DNA from: Plantibacter flavus
GTDB lineage: Bacteria; Actinomycetota; Actinomycetes; Actinomycetales; Microbacteriaceae
NCBI RefSeq assembly: GCF_002024505.1
Contig: NZ_CP019402.1
Span: forward strand, 1,860,001 to 1,924,000
Direction: 5' to 3'
Length of the DNA: 64,000 nt
Shown here: positions 9,413-18,193 of the stretch, piece after piece
How the letters are laid out: every line of letters starts with the position of its first letter
Position numbering within the stretch: the first letter of the stretch is position 1
Translations under genes and position numbers: made by a program
The notes under the pieces: generated by a model
Seen by the model: the letters and a program-made list of their open reading frames with translations, nothing else
The model's database searches: none
What the model was told of the DNA's origin: nothing

Positions 9413-11832
9413 CCGCGGACGCGGCCGCCGGACCGACGTCCGGGCGAGGTGAGCGCGCGATGCGGTTCCCACGCCTCCTCATCCCGGCGGCAGTCACCTG
9501 GGTCGGTGCGGCCGTCTGCAGCGCGGCTCCGACGCTGGCCTGGGGTGGGGTACTGGTCGCGTTCGTCGTCGCCTCCGCCTGCCTCGGGTGCAGCACGGTC
9601 GTCCGGCGTCGCCGTGCAGAGTATCGCCCGGGCGAGCGCCGGACAGGGTCTGTCGTCATCACGACACTCTTGCTCTGCGCGTGTGCTGCGGCGCTGTTCG
9701 GCATGGTCGCCGCATCGATCGCCGCACGCGCGCCTGATCGGCAGCCGGAGGCGCTGCAAGCGCTCGGGAGCACGCCCGTCACCGCCGAGGTCGTGGTGAC
9801 CGGCGACGCCGTGCCCACCGGTTCGGTCACGGCTGCACCCACGGTTCGGTTCGCGGCCGACCTGGTGACGGTCTCGGACGACGGGGGAGCACCGGAGGGC
9901 CTCTCGGTCCCGGTCCTCGTCTTCGCACCGGTGCCGGCGGATCGGGCGCCGAGGATCGGTGAGCGCTGGCGCGTCGATGGCCCCCTCCGATGGAATGCAC
10001 CGGGTGATGCGCGGGCAGCGCTGCTGTTCGCACGGAAACAACCCGAGCTGCTGGGGGAGCCACCGGCGATCCTCGACTGGTCGGCGTCACTGCGTTCCGG
10101 CCTGGTCGGGGTCGCGTCCACCTTGCCCGGCCCGGGTGGGGAGCTGCTGCCCGGCCTCGCGATCGGCGATGTGAGCCAGGTGAGCGACGCGGTCACGGAG
10201 TCGATGCAGCGCAGTTCGCTCTCGCATCTGACGGCCGTGTCCGGCGCGAACTGTGCGGTCATCGTGTGGCTCGTCAGCACCGCGGTCGCGGTACTCGGCG
10301 GTGGGCGGAAGCTCAGGATCGCCTGTGCCCTACTGTGCCTCGCCGCCTTCGTGGTCCTCGTGACGCCCCAACCGAGCGTGCAGCGGGCAGCACTCATGGC
10401 TGCCTTCGTCCTGGTGATGGGCGGCTTCGGGCGGCCGATCCGTGGCCTCGCCGCGCTGTCGTTGGCGGTGGTCGTGCTCCTCGTCGCCGACCCCTGGCTG
10501 GCCGGGCAGTACGGTTTCGGACTCTCGGTGCTCGCCACCAGCGGTCTCCTGCTCCTGAGCGGACCCCTCACGGACCTGCTCGGTAGGTGGCTGCCGCGGG
10601 GGATCGCGGCCCTCATCGCGATCCCGGCGGCCGCCCAGCTCGCCTGCCAGCCGATGCTCGTCCTCCTCGACCCCGCGATCCAGCTCGGCGGTGTCCCGGC
10701 GAATCTGCTCGCGGGCCCGGCCGCCGCGCCCGCGACCATGCTCGGACTGCTCGCCTGCGTGCTGGTCCCGTTCGCACCACCACTCGCACTGCTCGTCGCG
10801 TGGCTCGGGTGGGTGCCCGCGACCTGGATCGCCGCGGTGGCCCGGTGGTTCGAGGGCGTCCCTGCTGCGCGGGTGCCGTGGCCGGAGGGGCCGCTGGGCG
10901 TCGTGCTCGTCACCGTGCCGACGGCCCTGATCGCCACGCTCCTGCTGTTCCGTCGGGATCTGCCTCCGCGGTGGTCGAGGACGATCGGGGTGGCGGTGGT
11001 CGTGTCGCTCGTGGCACTGTGCGGTCGGGCGGTCGGGGACGGACTCGGCCCGGCCCTGCACCGGCCGGGCGACTGGATCGTCGCCGCCTGCGACGTCGGT
11101 CAGGGCGACGCGGTCCTCCTGCGACAGGGCACCGCCACCGCGCTCGTCGACGTCGGGCCCGACCCAGAACCGCTCCGCGCGTGTTTGGACGCGCTCGGGG
11201 TCTCACGCATCGAGCTGCTCGTCCTCACCCACTACGACCTCGACCACGTTGGAGGCCTCGACGCGGTCGTCGGCAGGGTCGACGAGGTGCTGCTCGGGCC
11301 GGTCGACGACCCGGAGGACGAGCGCATCGCTCGAGTGCTCCGAGCGGCCGGTGCCGAGGTGCGACAGGCCGGCGCCGGAGACCAGGGGGTGCTGGGGGAT
11401 CCGGAGAGCGCGGCGCCATGGCGCGTCCTGTGGCCGGACCCCGCGGCAGGCAGCGTCGAACCGGGGAACGATGCGAGCGTGGTGGTCCGGTTCGATCTCC
11501 TCGACGCATCGGTGCTGCTGCTCGGCGACCTCGGTGAGGAGGCACAGGACCGGCTACTCGGTCGGCACACGCTCGGGGACGCGGTCGACATCGTCAAGGT
11601 GTCGCATCACGGTTCGGCCGATCAGAGCGACCGCCTAGCGCGCCGGGTGGGCGCGACGGTGGCGCTCGTCTCCGTCGGGGCCGACAACGGCTACGGGCAT
11701 CCGACGCGCTCAGCGCTCGAGCTCTACGAGGCCACCGGTGCCGAGGTCCTCCGCACGGACGAGTCGGGGACCATCGTCCTCGGCCCGGGCGACGGTGGCG
11801 GGTTCCGCGTGTGGTCGGAGCGCGGCGGGTGA
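9409..11832 (+). CDS. comEC: ComEC/Rec2 family DNA-uptake channel
   Basis: 807 aa, GTG start overlapping the comEA stop by 4 bases. ComEC forms the membrane channel for single-stranded DNA import. The N-terminal third has a few membrane helices around a soluble OB-like region. The competence domain (SHLTAVSGANCAVIVWLVS and the helices after it) spans roughly residues 220-500. The C-terminal metallo-beta-lactamase-like domain has HYDLDH at residues 608-613 (His608, Asp612, His613) and VSHHGSADQS near the end, so the proposed nuclease site looks intact. A second in-frame start (ATG of MRFPRLL) lies about 18 codons downstream. It is followed by holA with its own promoter. Confidence 0.9.
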   Translation: MTADAAAGPTSGRGERAMRFPRLLIPAAVTWVGAAVCSAAPTLAWGGVLVAFVVASACLGCSTVVRRRRAEYRPGERRTGSVVITTLLLCACAAALFGMVAASIAARAPDRQPEALQALGSTPVTAEVVVTGDAVPTGSVTAAPTVRFAADLVTVSDDGGAPEGLSVPVLVFAPVPADRAPRIGERWRVDGPLRWNAPGDARAALLFARKQPELLGEPPAILDWSASLRSGLVGVASTLPGPGGELLPGLAIGDVSQVSDAVTESMQRSSLSHLTAVSGANCAVIVWLVSTAVAVLGGGRKLRIACALLCLAAFVVLVTPQPSVQRAALMAAFVLVMGGFGRPIRGLAALSLAVVVLLVADPWLAGQYGFGLSVLATSGLLLLSGPLTDLLGRWLPRGIAALIAIPAAAQLACQPMLVLLDPAIQLGGVPANLLAGPAAAPATMLGLLACVLVPFAPPLALLVAWLGWVPATWIAAVARWFEGVPAARVPWPEGPLGVVLVTVPTALIATLLLFRRDLPPRWSRTIGVAVVVSLVALCGRAVGDGLGPALHRPGDWIVAACDVGQGDAVLLRQGTATALVDVGPDPEPLRACLDALGVSRIELLVLTHYDLDHVGGLDAVVGRVDEVLLGPVDDPEDERIARVLRAAGAEVRQAGAGDQGVLGDPESAAPWRVLWPDPAAGSVEPGNDASVVVRFDLLDASVLLLGDLGEEAQDRLLGRHTLGDAVDIVKVSHHGSADQSDRLARRVGATVALVSVGADNGYGHPTRSALELYEATGAEVLRTDESGTIVLGPGDGGGFRVWSERGG

Positions 11833-11869
11833 GCCGCCGACCGCCCCGCCTGGCGTCGGCGGTCGCCGG

Positions 11870-11890
11870 TAGACTCGGACGGTCGAGAGG
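11870..11890 (+). promoter_or_regulatory. holA promoter -10 and ribosome binding site
   Basis: TAGACT at 11870-11875 is a good -10. Unlike the leaderless genes here, a short 5' UTR follows, with GAGAGG at 11885-11890, seven bases before the GTG at 11898. This decides the holA start. Confidence 0.6.
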
Positions 11891-11897
11891 AGCCGCT

Positions 11898-12953
11898 GTG
11901 GCTGCACCACGTTCCGCCGGTCGCGGGAAGGCGAAGACGGCGGCCAAGGCCTCGGCGGCGATCCCGCAACTCGGCTGGTCCGAGATCCGCCCGGCGCCGA
12001 TCGTGTTGGTGTCCGGCACGGAGTCCTTCCTGGCCGACCGGGCGATCCGCCGGCTGCGCGACTTCCTCGTCTCCGAAGACCCCTCGCTCGAGGTCAACGA
12101 CGTCGCCGCCGACAGTTACGCCCCGGGCGAGCTGCTCACGGTGGCAAGCCCGTCTCTCTTCGGTGAGCCCCGGCTCGTCCGCGTCAGCCAGGTCGAGAAG
12201 TGCTCCGACCAGTTCCTCACCGAAGCCATCCGGTATCTCGAAGCACCGCCGGAGGGCGCCTACCTCGTGCTGCGGCACAACGGAGGCGTGCGCGGCAAGA
12301 AGCTGCTCGACGCCATCCGCTCAGGCACCGGTGGCGGTGTCGAGATCGTCTGCACGGAACTCAAACGGGACAGCGACAAGGCCGACTTCGCCGCGGCTGA
12401 GTTCAAGACGGCCGGTCGGCGGATCACGCCCCAGGCGCTCCGGGCACTCGTCGGAGCCTTCTCCGACGACCTCGCCGAGCTCGCAGCCGCGTGCAGTCAG
12501 CTCATGGCCGACGCGTCCGAGGAGATCACCGAGCAGACGGTCAACAAGTACTACGGCGGTCGACTCGAGACGAGCGCGTTCGACGTCGCCGATGCCGCGA
12601 TCGCCGGGCGTCACGGGGAGGCGCTGCTCGCCCTGCGGCAGGCGCTCGACTCCGGTGCCGACCCCGTGCCGATCGTCGCCGCGTTCGCGATGAAGATCCG
12701 CACGATGGCCAAGGTGTCCTCGGCACGCGGCGGGTCCGGGCAGATCGCCCAGCAGTTCGGTCTCGCGCCGTGGCAGGTCGACCGCGCCCGTCGGGACCTG
12801 TCCGGTTGGACGGACGCCGGCATCGGCCGCGTGGTGCAGATGCTCGCAGAGACCGACGCCGGCGTGAAGGGCGCGAGCCGCGACCCGGTGTTCGCGCTCG
12901 AGCGGCTCGTCGGCGTCATCGCGGCACGCGGGGTCGATCTCTCAGAGCGGTAA
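11898..12953 (+). CDS. holA: DNA polymerase III delta subunit
   Basis: 351 aa from the GTG at 11898. HolA is the clamp-loader subunit that opens the beta clamp. The N-terminus is a basic Ala/Lys/Arg-rich tail, then PIVLVSGTESFLADRAIRRL opens the divergent AAA+ fold typical of delta. The central part contains VNDVAADSYAPGELLTVASP and YLVLRHNGGVRGKKLLDAI. The C-terminal helical region includes ALLALRQALDSGADPVPIVA, the HolA block. In-frame codons upstream would lie inside the comEC end and have no ribosome binding site, whereas GAGAGG precedes 11898. The comEC-holA-rpsT order is widespread in actinobacteria. Confidence 0.88.
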   Translation: MAAPRSAGRGKAKTAAKASAAIPQLGWSEIRPAPIVLVSGTESFLADRAIRRLRDFLVSEDPSLEVNDVAADSYAPGELLTVASPSLFGEPRLVRVSQVEKCSDQFLTEAIRYLEAPPEGAYLVLRHNGGVRGKKLLDAIRSGTGGGVEIVCTELKRDSDKADFAAAEFKTAGRRITPQALRALVGAFSDDLAELAAACSQLMADASEEITEQTVNKYYGGRLETSAFDVADAAIAGRHGEALLALRQALDSGADPVPIVAAFAMKIRTMAKVSSARGGSGQIAQQFGLAPWQVDRARRDLSGWTDAGIGRVVQMLAETDAGVKGASRDPVFALERLVGVIAARGVDLSER

Positions 12954-12998
12954 CCCGTCGAGGCGGTAAAACGTCGAGCTGGCCGTGGTGGCGGGCGG

Positions 12999-13080
12999 CC
13001 CTTCGACAAGCTCAGGGACCCGTGTGCGCTCAAGGACCAGTGTGCGTTCAGGGACCGGTTGTGCGCTCAGGGACCGGCGT
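12999..13080. repeat. Dispersed intergenic repeat with decaying tandem copies
   Basis: The core CCCTTCGACAAGCTCAGG begins at 12999. It is followed by about four imperfect 18-19 base units, each starting CAGGGACC (or CAAGGACC) and ending near GTGCGCT. The same core occurs at 48067 and, in part, at 63759. It lies in the holA-rpsT gap, where both genes point toward it. Confidence 0.7.
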
Positions 13081-13094
13081 GCCCGGGGGACGCG

Positions 13095-13131
13095 AAAGGC
13101 CCCGCACGTTCCGAGGAACGCCGGGGCCTTG
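13095..13131 (-). terminator. Terminator of rpsT (bidirectional hairpin)
   Basis: AAGGCCCCG at 13096-13104 pairs with CGGGGCCTT at 13122-13130. The interior ACGTTCC/GGAACG also pairs, with a one-base bulge. On the minus strand it is followed by T bases, fitting rpsT termination, and it would also stop read-through from holA. Confidence 0.7.
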
Positions 13132-13144
13132 CAGCTGGTGTCGC

Positions 13145-13405
13145 TTAGAGCGCGTTGACCTGCTTGGCGATGGCCGACTTGCGGTTCGCTGCCTGGTTCT
13201 CGTGGATGACGCCCTTGCTCACGGCCTTGTCGAGCTTCTTCGAGGCGAGCTTGAGAGCGGACTCGGCCTGAGCCTTGTCGCCGGCGACGACGGCCTCACG
13301 GGTTGCGCGGATGGCGGTCTTCAGCTGGCTCTTGACGGCCTTGTTGCGCTCGTTGGCCTTCTTGTTGGTGCCGATGCGCTTGATCTGCGACTTGATGTTT
13401 GCCAC
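13145..13405 (-). CDS. rpsT: 30S ribosomal protein S20
   Basis: 86 aa, GTG start on the minus strand. It is a normal-length S20 that binds 16S rRNA early in 30S assembly. The sequence is almost all charged helix, beginning [20 protein letters not shown] and ending [14 protein letters not shown], as expected for S20. It is a single-gene unit divergent from lepA, with a well-formed promoter at 13516-13544 and a terminator at 13095-13131. The 5' leader is about 100 bases. S20 mRNA is autoregulated in some bacteria; I see no obvious rRNA mimic here. Confidence 0.96.
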   Translation of the reverse strand: MANIKSQIKRIGTNKKANERNKAVKSQLKTAIRATREAVVAGDKAQAESALKLASKKLDKAVSKGVIHENQAANRKSAIAKQVNAL

Positions 13406-13515
13406 GTTGGGTCAACTTTCGGTTCGAGGAAATGATGTTCGGTGCCGTCGGACGGAAGAGGGCGTCTTCAAGCGAGTTCTCGTGTGGTCTCAACTCACAC
13501 GCAAGCCAACAGGCA

Positions 13516-13544
13516 ACATTACCAGTCGGGCTGAGTTCTGGCAA
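13516..13544 (-). promoter_or_regulatory. rpsT promoter
   Basis: Read on the minus strand, a -35 TTGCCA (13544-13539) and a -10 TAATGT (13521-13516) are separated by exactly 17 bases. This is one of the best sigma-70-type promoters in the window, in keeping with a highly expressed ribosomal gene. Confidence 0.7.
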
Positions 13545-13581
13545 TCCAGGGTACCGCAGCGCGGGTGCTCCCCGCCGTGGG

Positions 13582-13587
13582 ACAATG
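13582..13587 (+). promoter_or_regulatory. Candidate lepA -10 element (ACAATG/GACAAT region)
   Basis: GACAAT at about 13581-13586 lies roughly 38 bases before the GTG at 13625. With a start site near 13593 this gives a short leader containing the GAGGA ribosome binding site at 13616-13620. Confidence 0.35.
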
Positions 13588-13624
13588 AAGGTTGCCCGAT
13601 TCCACCCCTGACCCCGAGGAACGC

Positions 13625-15475
13625 GTGAGCCCCCAAGCAGTGAAGGCCCTCGAGCCGGCATCGACCGACCCGGCGTTCATCCGGAACTTCTGCATCATCG
13701 CCCACATCGACCACGGCAAGTCGACCCTGGCGGACCGCATGTTGCAGATCACCGGCGTCGTCTCGGACCGCGACATGCGGGCGCAGTACCTCGACCGCAT
13801 GGACATCGAGCGCGAGCGCGGCATCACCATCAAGAGCCAGGCCGTGCGCATGCCGTGGTCGCTCAACGGCGAGACCTTCGCGCTCAACATGATCGACACC
13901 CCCGGGCACGTCGACTTCACCTACGAGGTCTCGCGGTCGCTCGCCGCGTGCGAGGGCGCGATCCTCCTCGTCGACGCCGCTCAGGGTATCGAGGCGCAGA
14001 CGCTCGCGAACCTCTACCTCGCTCTCGAGAACGACCTCGAGATCATCCCGGTGCTCAACAAGATCGACCTCCCGGCGGCCGACCCCGACAAGTACGCGAA
14101 GGAGCTCGCGAGCCTCATCGGCGGCGAGCCCGAAGACGTCCTGCGGGTGTCCGGCAAGACCGGCATGGGTGTCGAGGACCTCCTCGACCGCGTCGTCGGA
14201 CGCATCCCGAACCCCGTGGGCGACCCGGACGCACCCACGCGCGCCATGATCTTCGACTCCGTCTACGACACCTACCGTGGCGTCGTCACCTACGTCCGCA
14301 TGATCGACGGCCAGCTGAGTCCGCGCGAGCGTATCCAGATGATGTCCACGCGCGCGGTGCACGACCTCCTCGAGATCGGTGTCAGCTCGCCGGAACCGAC
14401 GCCCACCAAGGGCCTCGGCGTCGGTGAGGTGGGCTACCTCATCACGGGCGTGAAGGACGTCCGGCAGTCGAAGGTCGGCGACACCGTCACGACCGCGGTG
14501 AAGCCGGCGACCGACGCCCTCCCGGGCTACACCGACCCGAAGCCGATGGTCTTCTCCGGTCTGTACCCGATCGACGGCAGCGACTACCCGATCCTCCGCG
14601 ACGCGCTCGACAAGCTGAAGCTCTCCGACGCCTCGCTCAACTACGAGCCGGAGACCTCCGTCGCCCTCGGCTTCGGGTTCCGCGTCGGCTTCCTCGGCCT
14701 CCTGCACCTCGAGATCGTGACCGAGCGGTTGCAGCGCGAGTTCGACCTCGACCTCATCGCCACAGCGCCGTCGGTCACCTACGAGGTGAAGACGGAGGAC
14801 AAGCAGGTCGTCACCGTCACCAACCCGAGCGAGTTCCCCTCCGGCAAGATCCTCGAGGTGTCCGAGCCGATGGTCAAGGTGGGCATCCTCGCCCCCAAGG
14901 ACTACGTCGGCACCATCATGGAACTCTGCCAGAGCCGTCGAGGTGCGCTGCTCGGCATGGAGTACCTCGGCGAGGACCGCGTCGAGCTGCGGTACACGAT
15001 GCCGCTCGGTGAGATCGTCTTCGACTTCTTCGACCACCTGAAGAGCCGCACGCAGGGGTACGCGTCGCTCGACTACGAGCCCTCCGGCCAGCAGGCAGCC
15101 GACCTCGTGAAGGTCGACATCCTCCTGCAGGGCGACCAGGTCGACGCGTTCAGCGCCATCGTCCACCGCGAGAAGGCGTACGCCTACGGTGTGCTCATGA
15201 CCGAGCGCCTGAAGAAGCTCATCCCGCGCCAGCAGTTCGAGGTGCCGATCCAGGCCGCCATCGGTGCGCGGATCATCGCCCGCGAGTCGGTCCGTGCCAT
15301 GCGCAAGGACGTCCTGGCCAAGTGCTACGGCGGTGACATCACCCGCAAGCGCAAGCTCCTCGAGAAGCAGAAGGAGGGCAAGAAGCGGATGAAGATGGTC
15401 GGCAAGGTCGAGGTGCCTCAGGAGGCGTTCATCGCAGCGCTGTCCGGGGACGTGGAGACGAAGGACAAGAAGTGA
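13625..15475 (+). CDS. lepA: Elongation factor 4 (LepA), ribosome back-translocase GTPase
   Basis: 616 aa from the GTG at 13625. LepA is a ribosome-bound GTPase related to EF-G. It shows G1 [10 protein letters not shown], switch [12 protein letters not shown]3 DTPGHVDF and G4 NKID, then domain II, two alpha-beta domains and the LepA-specific C-terminus ([20 protein letters not shown]). GAGGA sits four bases before this GTG and supports it. An in-frame TTG at 13592 would add 11 residues but has no usable ribosome binding site. The stop overlaps the start of the next gene (GTGA). Confidence 0.95.
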   Translation: MSPQAVKALEPASTDPAFIRNFCIIAHIDHGKSTLADRMLQITGVVSDRDMRAQYLDRMDIERERGITIKSQAVRMPWSLNGETFALNMIDTPGHVDFTYEVSRSLAACEGAILLVDAAQGIEAQTLANLYLALENDLEIIPVLNKIDLPAADPDKYAKELASLIGGEPEDVLRVSGKTGMGVEDLLDRVVGRIPNPVGDPDAPTRAMIFDSVYDTYRGVVTYVRMIDGQLSPRERIQMMSTRAVHDLLEIGVSSPEPTPTKGLGVGEVGYLITGVKDVRQSKVGDTVTTAVKPATDALPGYTDPKPMVFSGLYPIDGSDYPILRDALDKLKLSDASLNYEPETSVALGFGFRVGFLGLLHLEIVTERLQREFDLDLIATAPSVTYEVKTEDKQVVTVTNPSEFPSGKILEVSEPMVKVGILAPKDYVGTIMELCQSRRGALLGMEYLGEDRVELRYTMPLGEIVFDFFDHLKSRTQGYASLDYEPSGQQAADLVKVDILLQGDQVDAFSAIVHREKAYAYGVLMTERLKKLIPRQQFEVPIQAAIGARIIARESVRAMRKDVLAKCYGGDITRKRKLLEKQKEGKKRMKMVGKVEVPQEAFIAALSGDVETKDKK

Positions 15476-16116
15476 ACGCACGACGCAGTTCGTTCGAGGA
15501 CGAAGCGGTCGACTACGCGGCCGTCGGCGCCACCCAGCGGACCGACCTCATGCAGTACCCGCCGGAGGGCTACGTGCCGTCGGAGGACGAGTTCCGCCTC
15601 GGGAGCGGAGAGGAGCGGTTCGCCCTCGCGAGCAGCGCCCTCCTCACCTGGGGACTGCACCGTTCGAGCGGCGTGGAGATCTCCGAGGTGCACCCCGGCA
15701 CGGGCGTGCAGTACGGCGGCATCGCCTTCGCCGAGGACGGTACGCCGCTGGAACCCATCGAGACGCACCAAGAGCAGCGCTTCGCCGAGGACGGCACGCC
15801 GTTCATCACGCCGGGCACGACGGTCGTCTTCGCCGGCACCGTCGGCGGGGAACCGCTCGTCGGACCGCATCGCGTCATCTCCGTCACCGAGGAGCCGGGT
15901 CACGTGAGCCTGGCCATCGGCACGATGGAGGGCGATCCGGAGAGCGGTGAGCAGTCCTTCACGATCGAGCAGCGCGAGGACGACTCCGTCTGGATCGTCG
16001 TGCGCTCGTTCTTCCGCCCGACGAAGGGTGCCGCGAAGCTCGTCGGCTCCAAGCGTCGCCGCAAGACCATGAACGACGCCTACCTCCGCGCACTCCTGCC
16101 GTCGCGCGGCGTCTGA
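15472..16116 (+). CDS. DUF1990 family protein
   Basis: 214 aa, GTG start overlapping the lepA stop by 4 bases. It matches the DUF1990 family by its layout: an N-terminal LSSFEDEA-like opening, a central [13 protein letters not shown] region, then [20 protein letters not shown] and a C-terminal [19 protein letters not shown]. It is soluble, with no membrane segment or signal peptide. DUF1990 has a lipocalin- or SRPBCC-like fold and no established activity. Coupling to lepA and the 10-base gap to hemW put it in a lepA-DUF1990-hemW operon. Function remains unknown. Confidence 0.8.
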   Translation: MNARRSSFEDEAVDYAAVGATQRTDLMQYPPEGYVPSEDEFRLGSGEERFALASSALLTWGLHRSSGVEISEVHPGTGVQYGGIAFAEDGTPLEPIETHQEQRFAEDGTPFITPGTTVVFAGTVGGEPLVGPHRVISVTEEPGHVSLAIGTMEGDPESGEQSFTIEQREDDSVWIVVRSFFRPTKGAAKLVGSKRRRKTMNDAYLRALLPSRGV

Positions 16117-16126
16117 GCGACGGACC

Positions 16127-17353
16127 GTGCCGAGCGCCCTTCCACTCGCCGATCCGGCCCCGTCCGACGGACTCCTCCCGGAGACGGCGGCCGTCGGTGC
16201 CCACGAGCGCAACTTCGGGGTCTACCTGCACGTCCCGTTCTGCCGGGTCCGATGCGGCTACTGCGACTTCAACACCTACACGGCGACCGAGCTCCGCGGC
16301 GCGAAGCAATCGGACTACGCCGACGAGGCGGTCGCGGAACTCCGCTTCGGCAAGTCCGTCCTGGCGTCATCGACCGTCCCCGACCGACCGGTCTCGACCG
16401 TGTTCTTCGGTGGCGGCACGCCGACCCTCCTGCCTGCTGACGACCTCGTCCGGATGCTCCGTGGCGTGACGGACAACTTCGACCTCGCGCCCGGCGCCGA
16501 AGTGACGACCGAGGCGAACCCCGACTCCGTCGACGCCGCCTACCTCCGCACGCTCGCCGAAGCCGGATTCACCCGGGTGTCCTTCGGGATGCAGTCCGCG
16601 GTGCCGAGCGTGCTCGCCACCCTCGAGCGCACGCACGATCCGGCTCGGGTGCCGCTCGTCGTGCAGTGGGCTCGCGAAGCCGGCCTCGGCGTCAGCCTGG
16701 ACCTCATCTACGGGACGCCGGGGGAGACCCTGGCCGACTGGCGCGTCTCACTCGAGACGGCGATCGCCTGCGCACCGGACCACGTGTCGGCCTATTCGCT
16801 CATCGTCGAACCCGGGACGAAACTCGCGCGCCAGATCCGCTCGGGCGTGGTGGGGACCCCCGACGAGGACCTGCAGGCCGACATGTACGAGCTCGCCGAC
16901 GATCTCCTCACCGAAGCCGGGTACGGCTGGTACGAGGTCAGCAACTGGGCGACGGACGACACGCACCGCTCCCGGCACAACCTCTCCTACTGGACCGGCG
17001 AGGACTGGTGGGGTGTCGGCCCGGGCTCGCACAGTCACGTCGGCGGGGTGCGCTGGTGGAACGTCAAGCACCCGGCGGCGTACGCCCAGCGGATCGCGGC
17101 GGGGGAGTCGCCGGCCGCCGGGCGGGAGACCCTGGACGACGAGACGCGGGAACTCGAACGCATCCTGCTGCTCACCCGCACGCGGGACGGCATCCCCATC
17201 CGGACGCTCGCCCCCGAGGCTCGTACGGCGGTCGCCGGGCTCATCGCCGAGGAACTGGTCGACGCACGGCAGGCCCTGCTCGGACGGCTGGAGCTCACGC
17301 GCCGCGGACGGCTCCTCGCCGACGCGGTCGTCCGGCGTCTGGTCGGCGACTGA
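16127..17353 (+). CDS. hemW: Radical SAM heme chaperone HemW
   Basis: 408 aa, GTG start. The radical SAM motif CRVRCGYC (CxxxCxxC) follows the family opening GVYLHVPFC. FFGGGTPTLL, TTEANPDS and RVSFGMQS are typical of the HemN/HemW group, and the C-terminal HemW domain includes YEVSNWA and HNLSYWTGEDWWGVGPGSHS. HemW proteins bind heme and SAM and are thought to deliver heme; they were long annotated as oxygen-independent coproporphyrinogen III oxidases. A cysteine right after CYC, needed for CPO activity in HemN, is Asp here (GYCDF), favouring HemW. The operon ends with the bidirectional hairpin at 17374-17401. Confidence 0.9.
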   Translation: MPSALPLADPAPSDGLLPETAAVGAHERNFGVYLHVPFCRVRCGYCDFNTYTATELRGAKQSDYADEAVAELRFGKSVLASSTVPDRPVSTVFFGGGTPTLLPADDLVRMLRGVTDNFDLAPGAEVTTEANPDSVDAAYLRTLAEAGFTRVSFGMQSAVPSVLATLERTHDPARVPLVVQWAREAGLGVSLDLIYGTPGETLADWRVSLETAIACAPDHVSAYSLIVEPGTKLARQIRSGVVGTPDEDLQADMYELADDLLTEAGYGWYEVSNWATDDTHRSRHNLSYWTGEDWWGVGPGSHSHVGGVRWWNVKHPAAYAQRIAAGESPAAGRETLDDETRELERILLLTRTRDGIPIRTLAPEARTAVAGLIAEELVDARQALLGRLELTRRGRLLADAVVRRLVGD

Positions 17354-17373
17354 CCCTGCCCGAGGCGCAGAAC

Positions 17374-17401
17374 AGCCCCGCCCGGCGGACCGGACGGGGC
17401 T
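17374..17401. terminator. Bidirectional terminator between hemW and the DUF4870 gene
   Basis: AGCCCCGCCCGG pairs with CCGGACGGGGCT around CGGA, 12 positions with one mismatch. It lies in the 66-base gap between two convergent genes. Confidence 0.7.
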
Positions 17402-17419
17402 GTGCTCGTACTCGACGGA

Positions 17420-17977
17420 TCAGGCCTTGATGAACTGGATCGTGAGCGGGTAGCTGTACAGCTCACCCTTGTTCGCCTTGATCGCGGCGATGATGCTGAA
17501 CACGATCACGACGACGTAGACGGCGATGATGATGAACAGACCCACGACGACGATCGTCAGGATCGAGCCGACCACGAGCGCGATCAGCATCGTCAGCTGG
17601 AAGTTCAGCGCGGTGAGCGTGTGCGCCTTGATGAACGGGCCGCGGTCCTTGAGGACCAGGTAGCCGATCAGCGGGGGGATGAATCCGAAGAAGATCCCGC
17701 CGATGTGGATGAGCGTCGACCAGAGCTTCTCGTCCGACGGGCTCATGGGCTGAGCGGCGGCGTACGGCTGCTGGTACTGCGGGGCGCCTGCGGGCGGCGG
17801 CGGGTAGGAGCCGGCAGCGGGCGGCGGCGGCGCGTAGCCACCGGCGGGCGGGGGCGGGTAGGCGCCTGCGGGCGGCTGCTGCGGAGCTGCGGGAGGGGGC
17901 GTCGCGCCATCTCCTGCAGGCGGAACCGACCCGCCCTTCGCTGGGTCGACGGGCGGCTGAGCGTTCGGATCGGACAT
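17420..17977 (-). CDS. DUF4870 (Tic20-like) membrane protein with proline-rich N-terminus
   Basis: 185 aa from the ATG at 17977, which has AAAGG seven bases upstream. An in-frame GTG 15 bases upstream is less likely. The first 80 or so residues are Pro/Ala/Gly-rich with repeated PPPPAG-type blocks and are probably disordered and cytoplasmic. The C-terminal half is a DUF4870 domain: LWSTLIHIGGIFFGFIPPLI, then KDRGPFIKAHTLTALNFQLT and two long aliphatic helices. Proteins of this type are common in actinobacteria, with unknown role. It is monocistronic and convergent to hemW. A TACGCT -10-like sequence lies at 18026-18021 on the minus strand. Confidence 0.82.
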   Translation of the reverse strand: MSDPNAQPPVDPAKGGSVPPAGDGATPPPAAPQQPPAGAYPPPPAGGYAPPPPAAGSYPPPPAGAPQYQQPYAAAQPMSPSDEKLWSTLIHIGGIFFGFIPPLIGYLVLKDRGPFIKAHTLTALNFQLTMLIALVVGSILTIVVVGLFIIIAVYVVVIVFSIIAAIKANKGELYSYPLTIQFIKA

Positions 17978-18122
17978 CTTCGCACCTTTCACGGAGAGTG
18001 ATATTCAATTGGTCCAGCTGAGCGTATCGCACCAGGTGTCGCTCATCAGGGACCCACGCCTGCGGCCAACGGTATTCCCGCGGCACGGGGCCGCGCAAGG
18101 GACGGCTGCGCGGAGGCCACGA

Positions 18123-18128
18123 TATGAT
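18123..18128 (+). promoter_or_regulatory. hrcA promoter -10 element TATGAT
   Basis: TATGAT is one change from consensus. Its last base is the first base of the CIRCE element, so the start site (about 18135) falls inside the operator. Confidence 0.6.
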
Positions 18129-18154
18129 TGGCAGTCAGGGTCTTCGAGTGCTGA
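18128..18154 (+). promoter_or_regulatory. CIRCE operator (HrcA binding site) upstream of hrcA-dnaJ
   Basis: Arms TTGGCAGTC (18128-18136) and GAGTGCTGA (18146-18154) are separated by exactly nine bases. The CIRCE consensus is TTAGCACTC-N9-GAGTGCTAA, giving 7/9 and 8/9 matches. It overlaps the transcription start expected from the TATGAT -10. HrcA therefore very probably represses its own operon and releases it on heat shock. Confidence 0.8.
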
Positions 18155-18193
18155 TGGTCGGCGCTCCGAGGTGGATGACGGGAGGAGATCGAG

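Noticed and set aside
8711..11832. Complete natural-competence system
   Set aside because: Only comEA and comEC are present; these genes are widespread in non-competent actinobacteria and no pilus, comF or dprA gene is in the window.
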